A DNA stretch of 64,000 nt from CAZPRY01 sp964589175. Its GTDB lineage: Bacteria; Fidelibacterota; UBA2242. The stretch spans positions 62,001 to 126,000 of the forward strand of contig CAZPRY010000004.1 in NCBI GenBank assembly GCA_964589175.1, written 5' to 3'. Positions within the stretch are counted from its first letter, which is position 1. Each line of letters begins with the position of its first letter. A program made the translations under genes and the position numbers. The notes beneath the pieces are model-generated. The model did not search any database and was not told the origin of the DNA. It was given only the letters and a program-made list of their open reading frames with translations. Below are positions 27,028 to 34,824 of this stretch, one piece after another.

Positions 27028-29150
27028 TGCCCAGTATGAAAAACCTTGTAAAATTTACAAGGGAGATTCTTCAGGATGTCGGAGATAAACAGGAAGAGGA
27101 ACAGATCCAAACAGAAGCACCGGAGAACAGTTCGACGCTTCTGGGTTTCAGTAATTCGACTTCTCTGAAAAAAATATTCCAGAACAATCTGCAAAAACTA
27201 GCTGCAGATCCGAAATACATCTCACTCGTTAATCAAAATAACAATGCGGGAACGGAAGGGGATCGTACTGATAAAAAGACCGGCACCGAAACCGAGAGTT
27301 TACGGGAACAAACCGTGACACGTACGCCTGTCCATGAGAAGGAAATGACATCAAGTTTTCAAGCAAAAAATGAGGGACGAGATATGCCTTCAACAGGCTT
27401 TAGCGATTCGGATTTCATAAAAAATGCAATCAAGGATAGTCTCAGCGGAATCCAGTATACCGAGGTCGAATCGGAGACGGAGGATGATATCCAGATTGAA
27501 GAGGCTTCCTCCGATTCCCAGGTAAAAAATAGTCAGAATCAGACCCAAACCATTCCTGAACCGGAAATAAAAACGATGAACCCGGTTCCTGAAATCGGAC
27601 TCAGTGGTTCCGATTCCTTTAAGAATGCTCTGTTTAAATCTTTCAGATCTGGCGAAGAGGAGGAATCGTCAATTCCCGCTCCCGAAGCAAAACCAGGTTA
27701 TGCAACGTCTCCACCGCTCCGGAAGCCGGAACCCGCGGCAACTCCAGCGCAACCGGTTGAGGAAAAGCCGAAAGTCGAACCGGCCAGTTTCGGTGGCCTG
27801 GATGCCCTGAAAGAGGCGCTGCGCAGCCAGATGGCCGCTGTTCCTGAGCCCGATCAGGAATCTCTGTCAAGAGGCAGGAGACGCAGAAATATCATCACCC
27901 CGGCAGAAATCCAAAAACCGGAGCCAGGCCCTCAGGAAGAAACTGCAGTCCCGCAAGCCACTCAGGTCAGTAAACCCGTTGAACCGCCCAAAGAGGTCTC
28001 AAAACCCACTCCGGTACCGAAGCCGACCATCGTAAATCCGGAACCCGCGGCCCAGCGTCCGGTTGTTCAACCCGAGCTAAAAAAACCGGCGCCCGAACAG
28101 CAAACCAGCGGCAAGGCGCTCAGTCAAACCGATGTTCGCAATCTCGAAGCGTTCCGGAATGAAATCCGGGAAAAAATGAAATCCAGCGAGGAAAAAGAAG
28201 AAGAAAAGAGTGCTACGGATATAAAAGGACTTCCGATCCATCCGAAAGTACGCCAGATGGAAAGCACGGAAGAGGAAAAGTACGCCACTCAATTGTATAT
28301 GGAACTCCACCGCGCTATGGGCGAGGTTGTTGACGACATTAAAGCCAAACGGCCCATAAATCCGAAGACTCTCGAGAAACTGGCTCCGAGTCTGTGCGAA
28401 TCCATCAAACTTAGTGAAACTCTCTTTTTAAAAGCGATTCAACGTAAAAGATTCGCCACCTGGTTGATTTCTCATTCGGTCAATGTTGCTATCTTCGCCG
28501 CGAAAATCGCTCGCGGATTCAAATATGATGAGAAGAAACAGGCGGAAGTGACACTCGCCGCCCTGCTCCATGACGTGGGTATGGTACAGGTTCCAAACCG
28601 AATCCTATTCAAGCACGGAAAACTCACCCCGGCTGAATTCGATTACATCCGCGAACACCCCTCAACAGGATTCAAACTCGTCGAGCACTTACGAAACGAG
28701 TACCCCTATATCCTTGAAACGGTCTACGAGGAACAGGAACGGGAAGACGGCTCCGGTTATCCGCGCGGTCTGAAAGGCGATAAAATTCACGAGTATGCTA
28801 AAATCGTCGGTATCGCCGATGTGTTTGAAGCCTTGGTTCACGGACGGGCCTATCGCCCCGGATTCATCACCTACCATGCGATTCAGAAGATCATGGAAAG
28901 AAACGCCAAGCAGTACAATCCGAAAATCATTCGCGCTCTGATCAGTGTGATTTCGATGTTTCCCGTCGGTAGTCTGGTGCAGCTGAGCAGCGGTGAAATC
29001 GCCAAAGTCATATCCATCAATCAAAACCGCTCCGTTCGTCCCGTTGTGGATGTCATACAGGATTCCGATGGCAATGCCATCGAACCGCCCAAGCGCATCA
29101 ATCTGGAACAGGAACCACTGATCTACATCACCAAACCGATCACGGAATAA
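27027..29150 (+). CDS. HD-GYP domain protein with long repeat-bearing linker
   Basis: From ATG 27027 the product is 707 residues. Residues 1-400 are low-complexity, acidic then Pro/Glu/Lys-rich, and contain four clear copies of a helical motif like GFSxSDxxKNAIxxSL (near 38-60, 122-141, 190-209, 252-269) and a weaker fifth near 364-384. Residues about 415-650 form an HD-GYP domain, normally a cyclic-di-GMP phosphodiesterase: SHSVNVA, LLHDVGMV (HD at 515-516), EHPSTG and DGSGYPRGL. The usual His-His before the GYP motif is Glu-Gln (569-570), so activity may be altered. No signal peptide or membrane helix. Coupled to the ATPase, it may link cyclic-di-GMP to polysaccharide export (inference). 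Confidence 0.85.
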   Translation: MPSMKNLVKFTREILQDVGDKQEEEQIQTEAPENSSTLLGFSNSTSLKKIFQNNLQKLAADPKYISLVNQNNNAGTEGDRTDKKTGTETESLREQTVTRTPVHEKEMTSSFQAKNEGRDMPSTGFSDSDFIKNAIKDSLSGIQYTEVESETEDDIQIEEASSDSQVKNSQNQTQTIPEPEIKTMNPVPEIGLSGSDSFKNALFKSFRSGEEEESSIPAPEAKPGYATSPPLRKPEPAATPAQPVEEKPKVEPASFGGLDALKEALRSQMAAVPEPDQESLSRGRRRRNIITPAEIQKPEPGPQEETAVPQATQVSKPVEPPKEVSKPTPVPKPTIVNPEPAAQRPVVQPELKKPAPEQQTSGKALSQTDVRNLEAFRNEIREKMKSSEEKEEEKSATDIKGLPIHPKVRQMESTEEEKYATQLYMELHRAMGEVVDDIKAKRPINPKTLEKLAPSLCESIKLSETLFLKAIQRKRFATWLISHSVNVAIFAAKIARGFKYDEKKQAEVTLAALLHDVGMVQVPNRILFKHGKLTPAEFDYIREHPSTGFKLVEHLRNEYPYILETVYEEQEREDGSGYPRGLKGDKIHEYAKIVGIADVFEALVHGRAYRPGFITYHAIQKIMERNAKQYNPKIIRALISVISMFPVGSLVQLSSGEIAKVISINQNRSVRPVVDVIQDSDGNAIEPPKRINLEQEPLIYITKPITE

Positions 29151-29170
29151 GAATTCTGTTCGCTTGAGAA

Positions 29171-31225
29171 TTATGCTTGCGGATACCGTTCAATAAGGAC
29201 GCCCATAACAATCTTATTTTCATTCTGCCTGCAAATCACCGATTCCAGACGGGCCGTGGTTGCTATTAGATTTTCGGCGCTACTGTCTGAAAATACTTCC
29301 TTCAGGGAATCGGTATTCAGATATAATTCGTCGGAGTTTAAGACCAGCAGCCGGTCTTCGGGTAATAGGTTCAGCGCAACCGTATTAGGCTCCGAGACTC
29401 CCTTGAAATCTCCCTGAAGACCGGCCAGTTCGTATATTTTAAGAGCATTTTTCATGGTTTTATAATGGATAATGACGATGTCTTCCTGCGTTGTGAGGGT
29501 CACGATTCCCGAAGCGAGGTCCATTTCTCCCACGAACATTCGCTCCGGACGGGGTTGGATTTCCTTCTCTCCCAGTATCTCCAACGCTTTGAGCAGAATA
29601 GATTCCACGGCATTCTCGATCCGAAAAAGGGTGTGAACAATGCCGCGCAATTCGGGTAGCCAAAGTCCATTCCGGTCGCCCGCCCGGTAACAGATTACAT
29701 TGATGAAAAGCACTTTTCCTTCGGAAGAGGAGAAAAAATCCCAGAATGGTACGATCCGTTCGTTACAAATATCGATGATATCGATGCCGACACAATCCAG
29801 CTTAGGGATCAAATTTCGGTTGAATTCCCTGCTTCCGGTTTCTAATCTATCAGACGCTTCAATGGCCGGCGATTCCTCTGCCTCTGCTTCTCCTTCCCTC
29901 TCGCGCTGGGTATCCAGCACGATCTGGGTCTGGTGAACGAACATTTCTATTGTCTTCAGGTTATTGGATCTGTATCCGTAGCGGCTATTTTTACATACGT
30001 ACAGTATTCCCCGAACTTCACCCTTTTTCATCAGAGGCACGGCAATCACCGATCGCCAGGGCAAATTGTACAAACGCAGGTTGTGCCCACGCTCATCGCG
30101 CCCCGTATCATGAATGAAGATAGAATCCTTGGTCTCTTTTACAATATGCGATAAACCGATCCGCGGCAGTACCTCAATCGCCTCCCGGCTAAGATTGATA
30201 GCTGCGGGAGTAGTCCACTCTTGACCCTCGATATCTTGCAGCTCCAGCCAGCAGGCATCGGATTTGGTCGATTTGAGGGCATGCAAGGTAATCGTACTGA
30301 TAATCTCCTGAGCCGAATGCTTCTCGCTGATCATCTGATTGACAAGCGCAAAGGAACTCATATCTTTAGTCACCCGATCGTACATCTCCGCCGTCGGCAG
30401 CCGGAAAAGCAGACCGATATTGCTGAGCGCTCCGTAAAAGATCAAGTAACCCAGACTCATAATCGAAAACCACTTCACCGATACGCTGTAGGAGAATACG
30501 GGAGTCATAAAACGCGATAAATAGGCGTAGCCCGTGAGTGGTACAACAATCAGCAGGAAAAGAAAGACAACCAGTTTATGGCGTTTGCTCAGGACATCGA
30601 TCCAGGGCTTATGGATGGAATTCAGCACAAAAACCACGATGATCAAACCGATCAGCGTCAGGGAGCGAAGACCGGGATTCATGTAGAAGGCTTCTATCGG
30701 TTCATATGAAAATCGATCTTCGACCAGGTTAAGACCTATCGATACACCGACAATCAGAACGATAAGTATTCTGAAAACCCTGACACCGAACTGATCCTGG
30801 TGCAGCGCGACCAGTTCCCACATGGCCAAAAGTTGACAAATGAGGGCCAATACCACCCAGATGGCGCAGACCGTGGAGACGATATTCCAGACCAGCGGAT
30901 TTTCCGCCAGAAACGGATTGTTGCCCCAGAGCACGAGGTGTTTTCGCAAGATCAGTTGCGGCAAAAATATACTAATCAATATGAAGAAGTTACTCACACC
31001 CAGTACGATCAAGCAGCTCTGCAAACTGAGTTTTTTATAGCGAAAGTATTTTTTCAGTACGGGGAAGAAGATCAAAAAGGCGATGAGGACGGCAATTTCG
31101 CGTTCATAACGGTAGATGCGTATGAACGATGGCAGGTGATAAAACGCAGTATCAATAATAAAAATGAACAGAAAAACGACCACCGAGATAAAAATCAGAA
31201 CAATATTTTTTGCATAATTTCTCAT
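29171..31225 (-). CDS. Membrane sensor: 7-9 TM helices, GAF, degenerate SpoIIE-like phosphatase
   Basis: A 684-residue protein. Residues 1-290 hold about eight hydrophobic helices; about 300-450 is a GAF domain (ALVNQMISEKHSAQEIISTI at its start, RSVIAVPLMKKGEVRGILYV near the end). The last 210 residues align by eye with SpoIIE/PP2C phosphatases: VGIDIIDI for VGGDYYDF, MFVGEMDLASGIVTLTTQED for the FxxxDxxxGxxxxxNAGH strand pair, and LLPEDRLLVLNSDELY for PGDxLxLYTDG. The Asp of the GDVSGHG motif is missing, so it is probably not active. The membrane-GAF layout recalls the PrsK-type kinases, but there is no kinase domain. It converges on the HD-GYP gene, 20 bp apart. Confidence 0.75.
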   Translation of the reverse strand: MRNYAKNIVLIFISVVVFLFIFIIDTAFYHLPSFIRIYRYEREIAVLIAFLIFFPVLKKYFRYKKLSLQSCLIVLGVSNFFILISIFLPQLILRKHLVLWGNNPFLAENPLVWNIVSTVCAIWVVLALICQLLAMWELVALHQDQFGVRVFRILIVLIVGVSIGLNLVEDRFSYEPIEAFYMNPGLRSLTLIGLIIVVFVLNSIHKPWIDVLSKRHKLVVFLFLLIVVPLTGYAYLSRFMTPVFSYSVSVKWFSIMSLGYLIFYGALSNIGLLFRLPTAEMYDRVTKDMSSFALVNQMISEKHSAQEIISTITLHALKSTKSDACWLELQDIEGQEWTTPAAINLSREAIEVLPRIGLSHIVKETKDSIFIHDTGRDERGHNLRLYNLPWRSVIAVPLMKKGEVRGILYVCKNSRYGYRSNNLKTIEMFVHQTQIVLDTQREREGEAEAEESPAIEASDRLETGSREFNRNLIPKLDCVGIDIIDICNERIVPFWDFFSSSEGKVLFINVICYRAGDRNGLWLPELRGIVHTLFRIENAVESILLKALEILGEKEIQPRPERMFVGEMDLASGIVTLTTQEDIVIIHYKTMKNALKIYELAGLQGDFKGVSEPNTVALNLLPEDRLLVLNSDELYLNTDSLKEVFSDSSAENLIATTARLESVICRQNENKIVMGVLIERYPQA

Positions 31226-31641
31226 TAAATCCCGCCAATAGCGTTCTTCTTCTGCCGAAAAATTCTCTGCTGCTGACGCCTATTGCTGCACCGTTCGACG
31301 GTCCACCTACCCGCTCCGGGCTGCGATCCGGGAATTATTTTCGGCCGAAAACCGGCTGGCATTTCCTATGTAACAAAAAAAGAAAACCGGCCGACGTGCA
31401 CAGAGCCATTAGATCCCTTATTTAAATCGAAATAATATAAATAAAAACTCTTGAAAATGATACACTAATGGAAATCAAGGATTTGCATCGGCCTCCGCGA
31501 AAAACGCCAGCCGTTAAAAGAAATTCCACCTGCTAGCGGCCTTTTAATACCGATTCGGTGGAAATCATGAATGCTTTTGAAACTTATTACAATTACCCTA
31601 AATTTCCGCAGGTGAACTACACGGGATCAACGTAAGGTACT
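31226..31641. other. Intergenic region, 416 bp, no gene called
   Basis: This gap separates the divergent sensor gene (minus) and the PAP2 gene (plus), so it should hold promoters for both, but I find no well-spaced -35/-10 pair. The middle (31425-31470) is very AT-rich. A 22-codon frame at 31567-31635 (MNAFETYYNYPKF...) directly precedes the PAP2 gene and could be a leader peptide, but there is no support beyond its position. Confidence 0.4.
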
Positions 31642-32223
31642 ATGATGGAACTATTGCTGCGTTTGGATACAGCCCTATTCTACTTTCTGAATGTTAGAAT
31701 CGCCAATCCTGTCTTCGATTGGCTGATGCCCATCATAACCAATCAATGGTTCTGGGCGTTGCCGATCCTGATAATCTGGCTGGGTATGCTCATATTCGGA
31801 AACAAACGATCCCGCCTTGCCGCCCTTCTGCTTATCCTGGCCGTTGCTACCTCCGATCCTGTGTGCTACCGTATCATAAAACCGACCGTAAAACGAATAC
31901 GTCCCTCCCACCAGTTTCAGGATGCGCGCCTGCTGGTCGGCAAGGGGGGCCGCTACAGTTTTCCTTCCAATCATGCGGCCAATATCGCAGCCGCCATGAC
32001 GATCCTGAGTTTCTTTTTCCGACGCTACAAATATTGGTTTACGGGTATAGTGATTCTTGTTTCATTTAGCCGGATATACGTTGGCGTTCATTTTCCGCTC
32101 GATGTACTTGCAGGTATGCTCTTAGGTGTATTATTTTCCCTGATGTGGCTTTCGATCTGGCTCTGTACGGCCAACCACATGGCAAAACGCGGTAAATATT
32201 TTCTTGTGCTCTCAAATGAATAA
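31642..32223 (+). CDS. PAP2 superfamily membrane phosphatase
   Basis: A 193-residue membrane protein with about six helices and the three PAP2 motifs: KPTVKRIRP (KxxxxxxRP, residues about 75-83), PSNHAAN (PSGH motif with Asn for Gly), and SRIYVGVHFPLDV (SRxxxxxHxxxD). Such enzymes dephosphorylate lipid phosphates at the outer face of the inner membrane; the PSNHA form is common in undecaprenyl-diphosphate phosphatases, so lipid-carrier recycling is the likely job. ATG codons at 31642 and 31645 are both possible starts. Confidence 0.9.
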   Translation: MMELLLRLDTALFYFLNVRIANPVFDWLMPIITNQWFWALPILIIWLGMLIFGNKRSRLAALLLILAVATSDPVCYRIIKPTVKRIRPSHQFQDARLLVGKGGRYSFPSNHAANIAAAMTILSFFFRRYKYWFTGIVILVSFSRIYVGVHFPLDVLAGMLLGVLFSLMWLSIWLCTANHMAKRGKYFLVLSNE

Positions 32224-32244
32224 ATCTGGAGGATTGCGTTAAAT

Positions 32245-32364
32245 ATGGCCAAAGTACACAGAAAAAGAAGACGCAAGATCACCCAGGGGATGCGGACCGG
32301 TCTGTTAATACTGGCCGGATGCCTTTTATTCTATATCCTGATCTGGAAAATCTGGGGTTGTTGA
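32245..32364 (+). CDS. Small basic single-helix membrane protein (39 residues)
   Basis: A short frame with a GGAGG site (32228-32232) upstream of ATG 32245. The product has a strongly basic start (MAKVHRKRRRKITQGMR), then one hydrophobic helix (LLILAGCLLFYILIWKIWG). This looks like a real one-pass membrane microprotein with its N-terminus in the cytoplasm. It lies 21 bp after the PAP2 gene and may share its transcript. The ribosome site is 12 bp from the ATG, slightly far, so confidence is moderate. No family is recognised. Confidence 0.5.
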   Translation: MAKVHRKRRRKITQGMRTGLLILAGCLLFYILIWKIWGC

Positions 32365-32473
32365 TCGCGGCGTTTCGGAGATTCCTTTCCACATCGCTTA
32401 TCTTGCATCATTGTTCTTTGGAACCGCTGAATGTTCCACTTTAATTTTACATTTTTATGAATACCAGGTTGAT

Positions 32474-33022
32474 ATGGAAAGTCCTTTCTTAATCGGTGAA
32501 AAAACATATCTGCGATCCGTTGCGGAGGAGGACGCCGAATTTATATCCGGCGGCGAGAACAATCCCCTTGTGCGCGAAACGCTGTTCATCGGGCTACCCA
32601 CCGAGATTTCAAAGATACGCAGTAAAATCCAGAACTGGATTCAATCGCTGGAGAGCATCGTCTTTATCGTCATGGATAAAGCCACCGACAAGCCAGTTGG
32701 CCAGTCTGCTTTTTACCGGATCGATTATCTGAGCCGCGCTGCCGTTTTTTACCTGGCAATCCTCGATCCGAAAGCCTGGGGCCGGGGATTTGGAACGGAA
32801 GCAACCCGCATGATGGTCGACTACGCTTTCGAGACGTTGAATCTCAATCGCATCCAGCTGCATGTGTTCGCGGGAAATCGGCCCGCGATCGCGATTTACC
32901 AAAAGGTCGGTTTCGTTCAGGAAGGTTTGCTGCGACAGGCCATGTTTCACAACAATGAGTACTGTGATTTTTGGGTGATGGGTATCCTGAAATCGGATTG
33001 GCAAAAGGGCAAACAATCGTGA
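32474..33022 (+). CDS. GNAT family N-acetyltransferase (RimJ/RimL-like)
   Basis: From ATG 32474 the product is 182 residues; an in-frame upstream start at 32411 would add 21 residues without family similarity. GNAT features are YLRSVAEEDAEFI at the start, the acetyl-CoA loop AWGRGFGTEATRMMVDYAFETLNLNRIQLHVFAGNRPAIAIYQKVGFVQEG, and the end of the domain at EYCDFWVMGIL. The set matches the Acetyltransf_3 branch that acetylates N-termini or small molecules. The stop overlaps the next start by 4 bp (GTGA). Confidence 0.9.
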   Translation: MESPFLIGEKTYLRSVAEEDAEFISGGENNPLVRETLFIGLPTEISKIRSKIQNWIQSLESIVFIVMDKATDKPVGQSAFYRIDYLSRAAVFYLAILDPKAWGRGFGTEATRMMVDYAFETLNLNRIQLHVFAGNRPAIAIYQKVGFVQEGLLRQAMFHNNEYCDFWVMGILKSDWQKGKQS

Positions 33023-33717
33023 AAAACACGAGAATGGAAAATATAGTAATGATTCTATCCATCTCATTGCTGACATTGGTAGAACCGATGTGCACACTAA
33101 AACCGGCACGGCACGAGAAGAGAATCCTGTTCTTCGGAGACTCCATCACAGAACTCGGGATCAAACCGAACGGCTATATCACGCTCCTGCAGAAGCAATT
33201 GAAGCCGGAATATCCCGCTCTCGAACTCATCGGCGCCGGGATCAGCGGGCACAAGGTCCCCGATCTGCTGGCGCGTCTCCAACGGGATGTGCTGGACCGG
33301 CAACCCACGACTGTCGTGATCTACATCGGCGTCAATGATGTCTGGCATTCCGTTCTTCCCGGGCATTACGGAACTCCACGCGACGAGTACCGGGATGGAT
33401 TGATCCGCATAATCCGGAGCATCAAGAGCATCGGCGCGCGCGTCATTCTCTGCACACCGAGCGTCATCGGGGAAAAACCCGACGGCAGCAATCCGCTGGA
33501 TCCGCTGCTTGAGGAATATGCGCAAATATCGAGAAATGTCGCCGCCGCTGAAAATATCAAACTGTGTGATCTGCGCCGTGCCTTTATCGACTATCTGAAA
33601 GCCAATAATCCTGAAATGCTTTCCGAAGGAATTCTGACCTATGATGGTGTCCATCTCAGCGATGCGGGCAACCGCTTCGTCGCTGATCGGATGTTAGAGG
33701 TGCTGGAATCTGATTAA
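33019..33717 (+). CDS. SGNH/GDSL-family hydrolase, exported
   Basis: A 232-residue protein from GTG 33019 (ATG 33034 is the alternative). A hydrophobic N-terminal helix with basic start (KNTRMENIVMILSISLLTLV) suggests export or a lipoprotein (PMC near residue 25). The SGNH blocks are ILFFGDSITELG (catalytic Ser), IGAGISGHKVPDLLARL (Gly), YIGVNDVWH (Asn) and YDGVHLSDAGN (Asp-x-x-His). It resembles TAP-type acyl esterases that remove acetyl or acyl groups from lipids or glycans. The 4-bp overlap couples it to the acetyltransferase. Confidence 0.88.
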   Translation: MKNTRMENIVMILSISLLTLVEPMCTLKPARHEKRILFFGDSITELGIKPNGYITLLQKQLKPEYPALELIGAGISGHKVPDLLARLQRDVLDRQPTTVVIYIGVNDVWHSVLPGHYGTPRDEYRDGLIRIIRSIKSIGARVILCTPSVIGEKPDGSNPLDPLLEEYAQISRNVAAAENIKLCDLRRAFIDYLKANNPEMLSEGILTYDGVHLSDAGNRFVADRMLEVLESD

Positions 33718-33843
33718 AAACATCGTTTGCCGGCGCAATTATACGCTCTTCGCCGATTATTCCCGTTCAATTTTCGCGTACAGATACATAGCATAAATTC
33801 CTCCGGAATGATATATTTATAGCAGTCGGAATAAAGGATCAGT

Positions 33844-34794
33844 ATGAATACTATCACAGCGCGCCAGACCAGGATCAGAAACAGCTTCGATGCCGGTGAA
33901 ATCCTGTCTATGCAAAATCCGGAATATCGCAGTTTCCTGGAAGATTTCTTCGATCGCTTTCTGCGTAGCGACCTGCGGGATGGTGACATATCCCAGTACC
34001 CTGAATCGGCCTTTCAGCAACGGACCCGGGCCCGCATCGTTGCCAAAGAATCCGGTATCCTGGCCGGTTTGACTGAAATTCGCTACATCCTAAGCACCCG
34101 GGGTCTGCAAACCGAAAGCGAATATACGGACGGCGACTTTGTCCAAAAAGATGATATCGTCCTGACCCTCTCCGGTAAAAGCGGATCGATCCTCAAACTG
34201 GAACGCAGCATCCTCAATATCCTGCAGAGGCTCTGCGGCATTGCCTCTACAACGGCCGCTTATGTCCGGAAGATCGAAAACACCGGGACTTTCATCGCCG
34301 GGACCCGGAAAACACTGTGGGGCCTCCTGGACAAACGCGCGATCCAGCGCGGCGGCGGCCTGACCCACCGGCTTAACCTGCACGACGCCGCCATGCTGAA
34401 AGAAAATCACCTGGCGATTCTGAGGCAATCCGGAGGAACCGCTGCGATTCGGGAAGCATTGCAGACAATCGCCACGAAACATCCCAACCTGAAATTTATC
34501 GAAATAGAGGTTAGCACAATTCCGGAATTCCGCCAGATGCTCGATATTTTTATTTCGCTTGGTCATCCGGTTCAGAAAATCATCATGTTCGACCATTTCT
34601 CGCCGGGGACTATTATGTCAATGGTTTCCGAATTGCAGCAGAATGGACATTATGATGAAGTCCTGCTCGAAGCTTCCGGCAACATCAGCCTGGAAAATCT
34701 CGCGGACTACGCCGGCAGCGGCGTGGATGTCATCTCGGCCGGCGCCATCACGCATTCAGTCAAGGGTCTGGATCTGAGCTTATTGATGGAATAA
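33844..34794 (+). CDS. nadC: Nicotinate-nucleotide diphosphorylase (carboxylating)
   Basis: A 316-residue protein of the NadC family, which converts quinolinate and PRPP to nicotinate mononucleotide in NAD synthesis. The N-terminal SDLRDGDIS, ERSILNILQRLCGIASTTAAYV, then GTRKTLWGLLDKRAIQRGGGLTHRLNLHDAAMLKENHL and DVISAGAITHS are its signature segments. Ser/Gly substitutions in the first barrel and Gly for Asp before TRKT make it a divergent member. ModD-like proteins are relatives, but the KENHL sequence favours NadC. It lies 30 bp before the cysteine desulfurase-SelD gene; nadC is often beside nifS-type genes. Confidence 0.82.
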   Translation: MNTITARQTRIRNSFDAGEILSMQNPEYRSFLEDFFDRFLRSDLRDGDISQYPESAFQQRTRARIVAKESGILAGLTEIRYILSTRGLQTESEYTDGDFVQKDDIVLTLSGKSGSILKLERSILNILQRLCGIASTTAAYVRKIENTGTFIAGTRKTLWGLLDKRAIQRGGGLTHRLNLHDAAMLKENHLAILRQSGGTAAIREALQTIATKHPNLKFIEIEVSTIPEFRQMLDIFISLGHPVQKIIMFDHFSPGTIMSMVSELQQNGHYDEVLLEASGNISLENLADYAGSGVDVISAGAITHSVKGLDLSLLME

Positions 34795-34824
34795 GATATC
34801 CCGTCTTCTCGGAGAAAGAAAATA

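Noticed and set aside
29139..29185. AATTCT/AGAATT hairpin between the convergent HD-GYP and sensor genes as a two-way terminator
   Set aside because: The stem is only six A/T-rich pairs with no T-tract on either side.
31567..31635. 22-codon frame in front of the PAP2 gene
   Set aside because: There is only a weak ribosome site and no composition or motif support; it cannot be told from chance.
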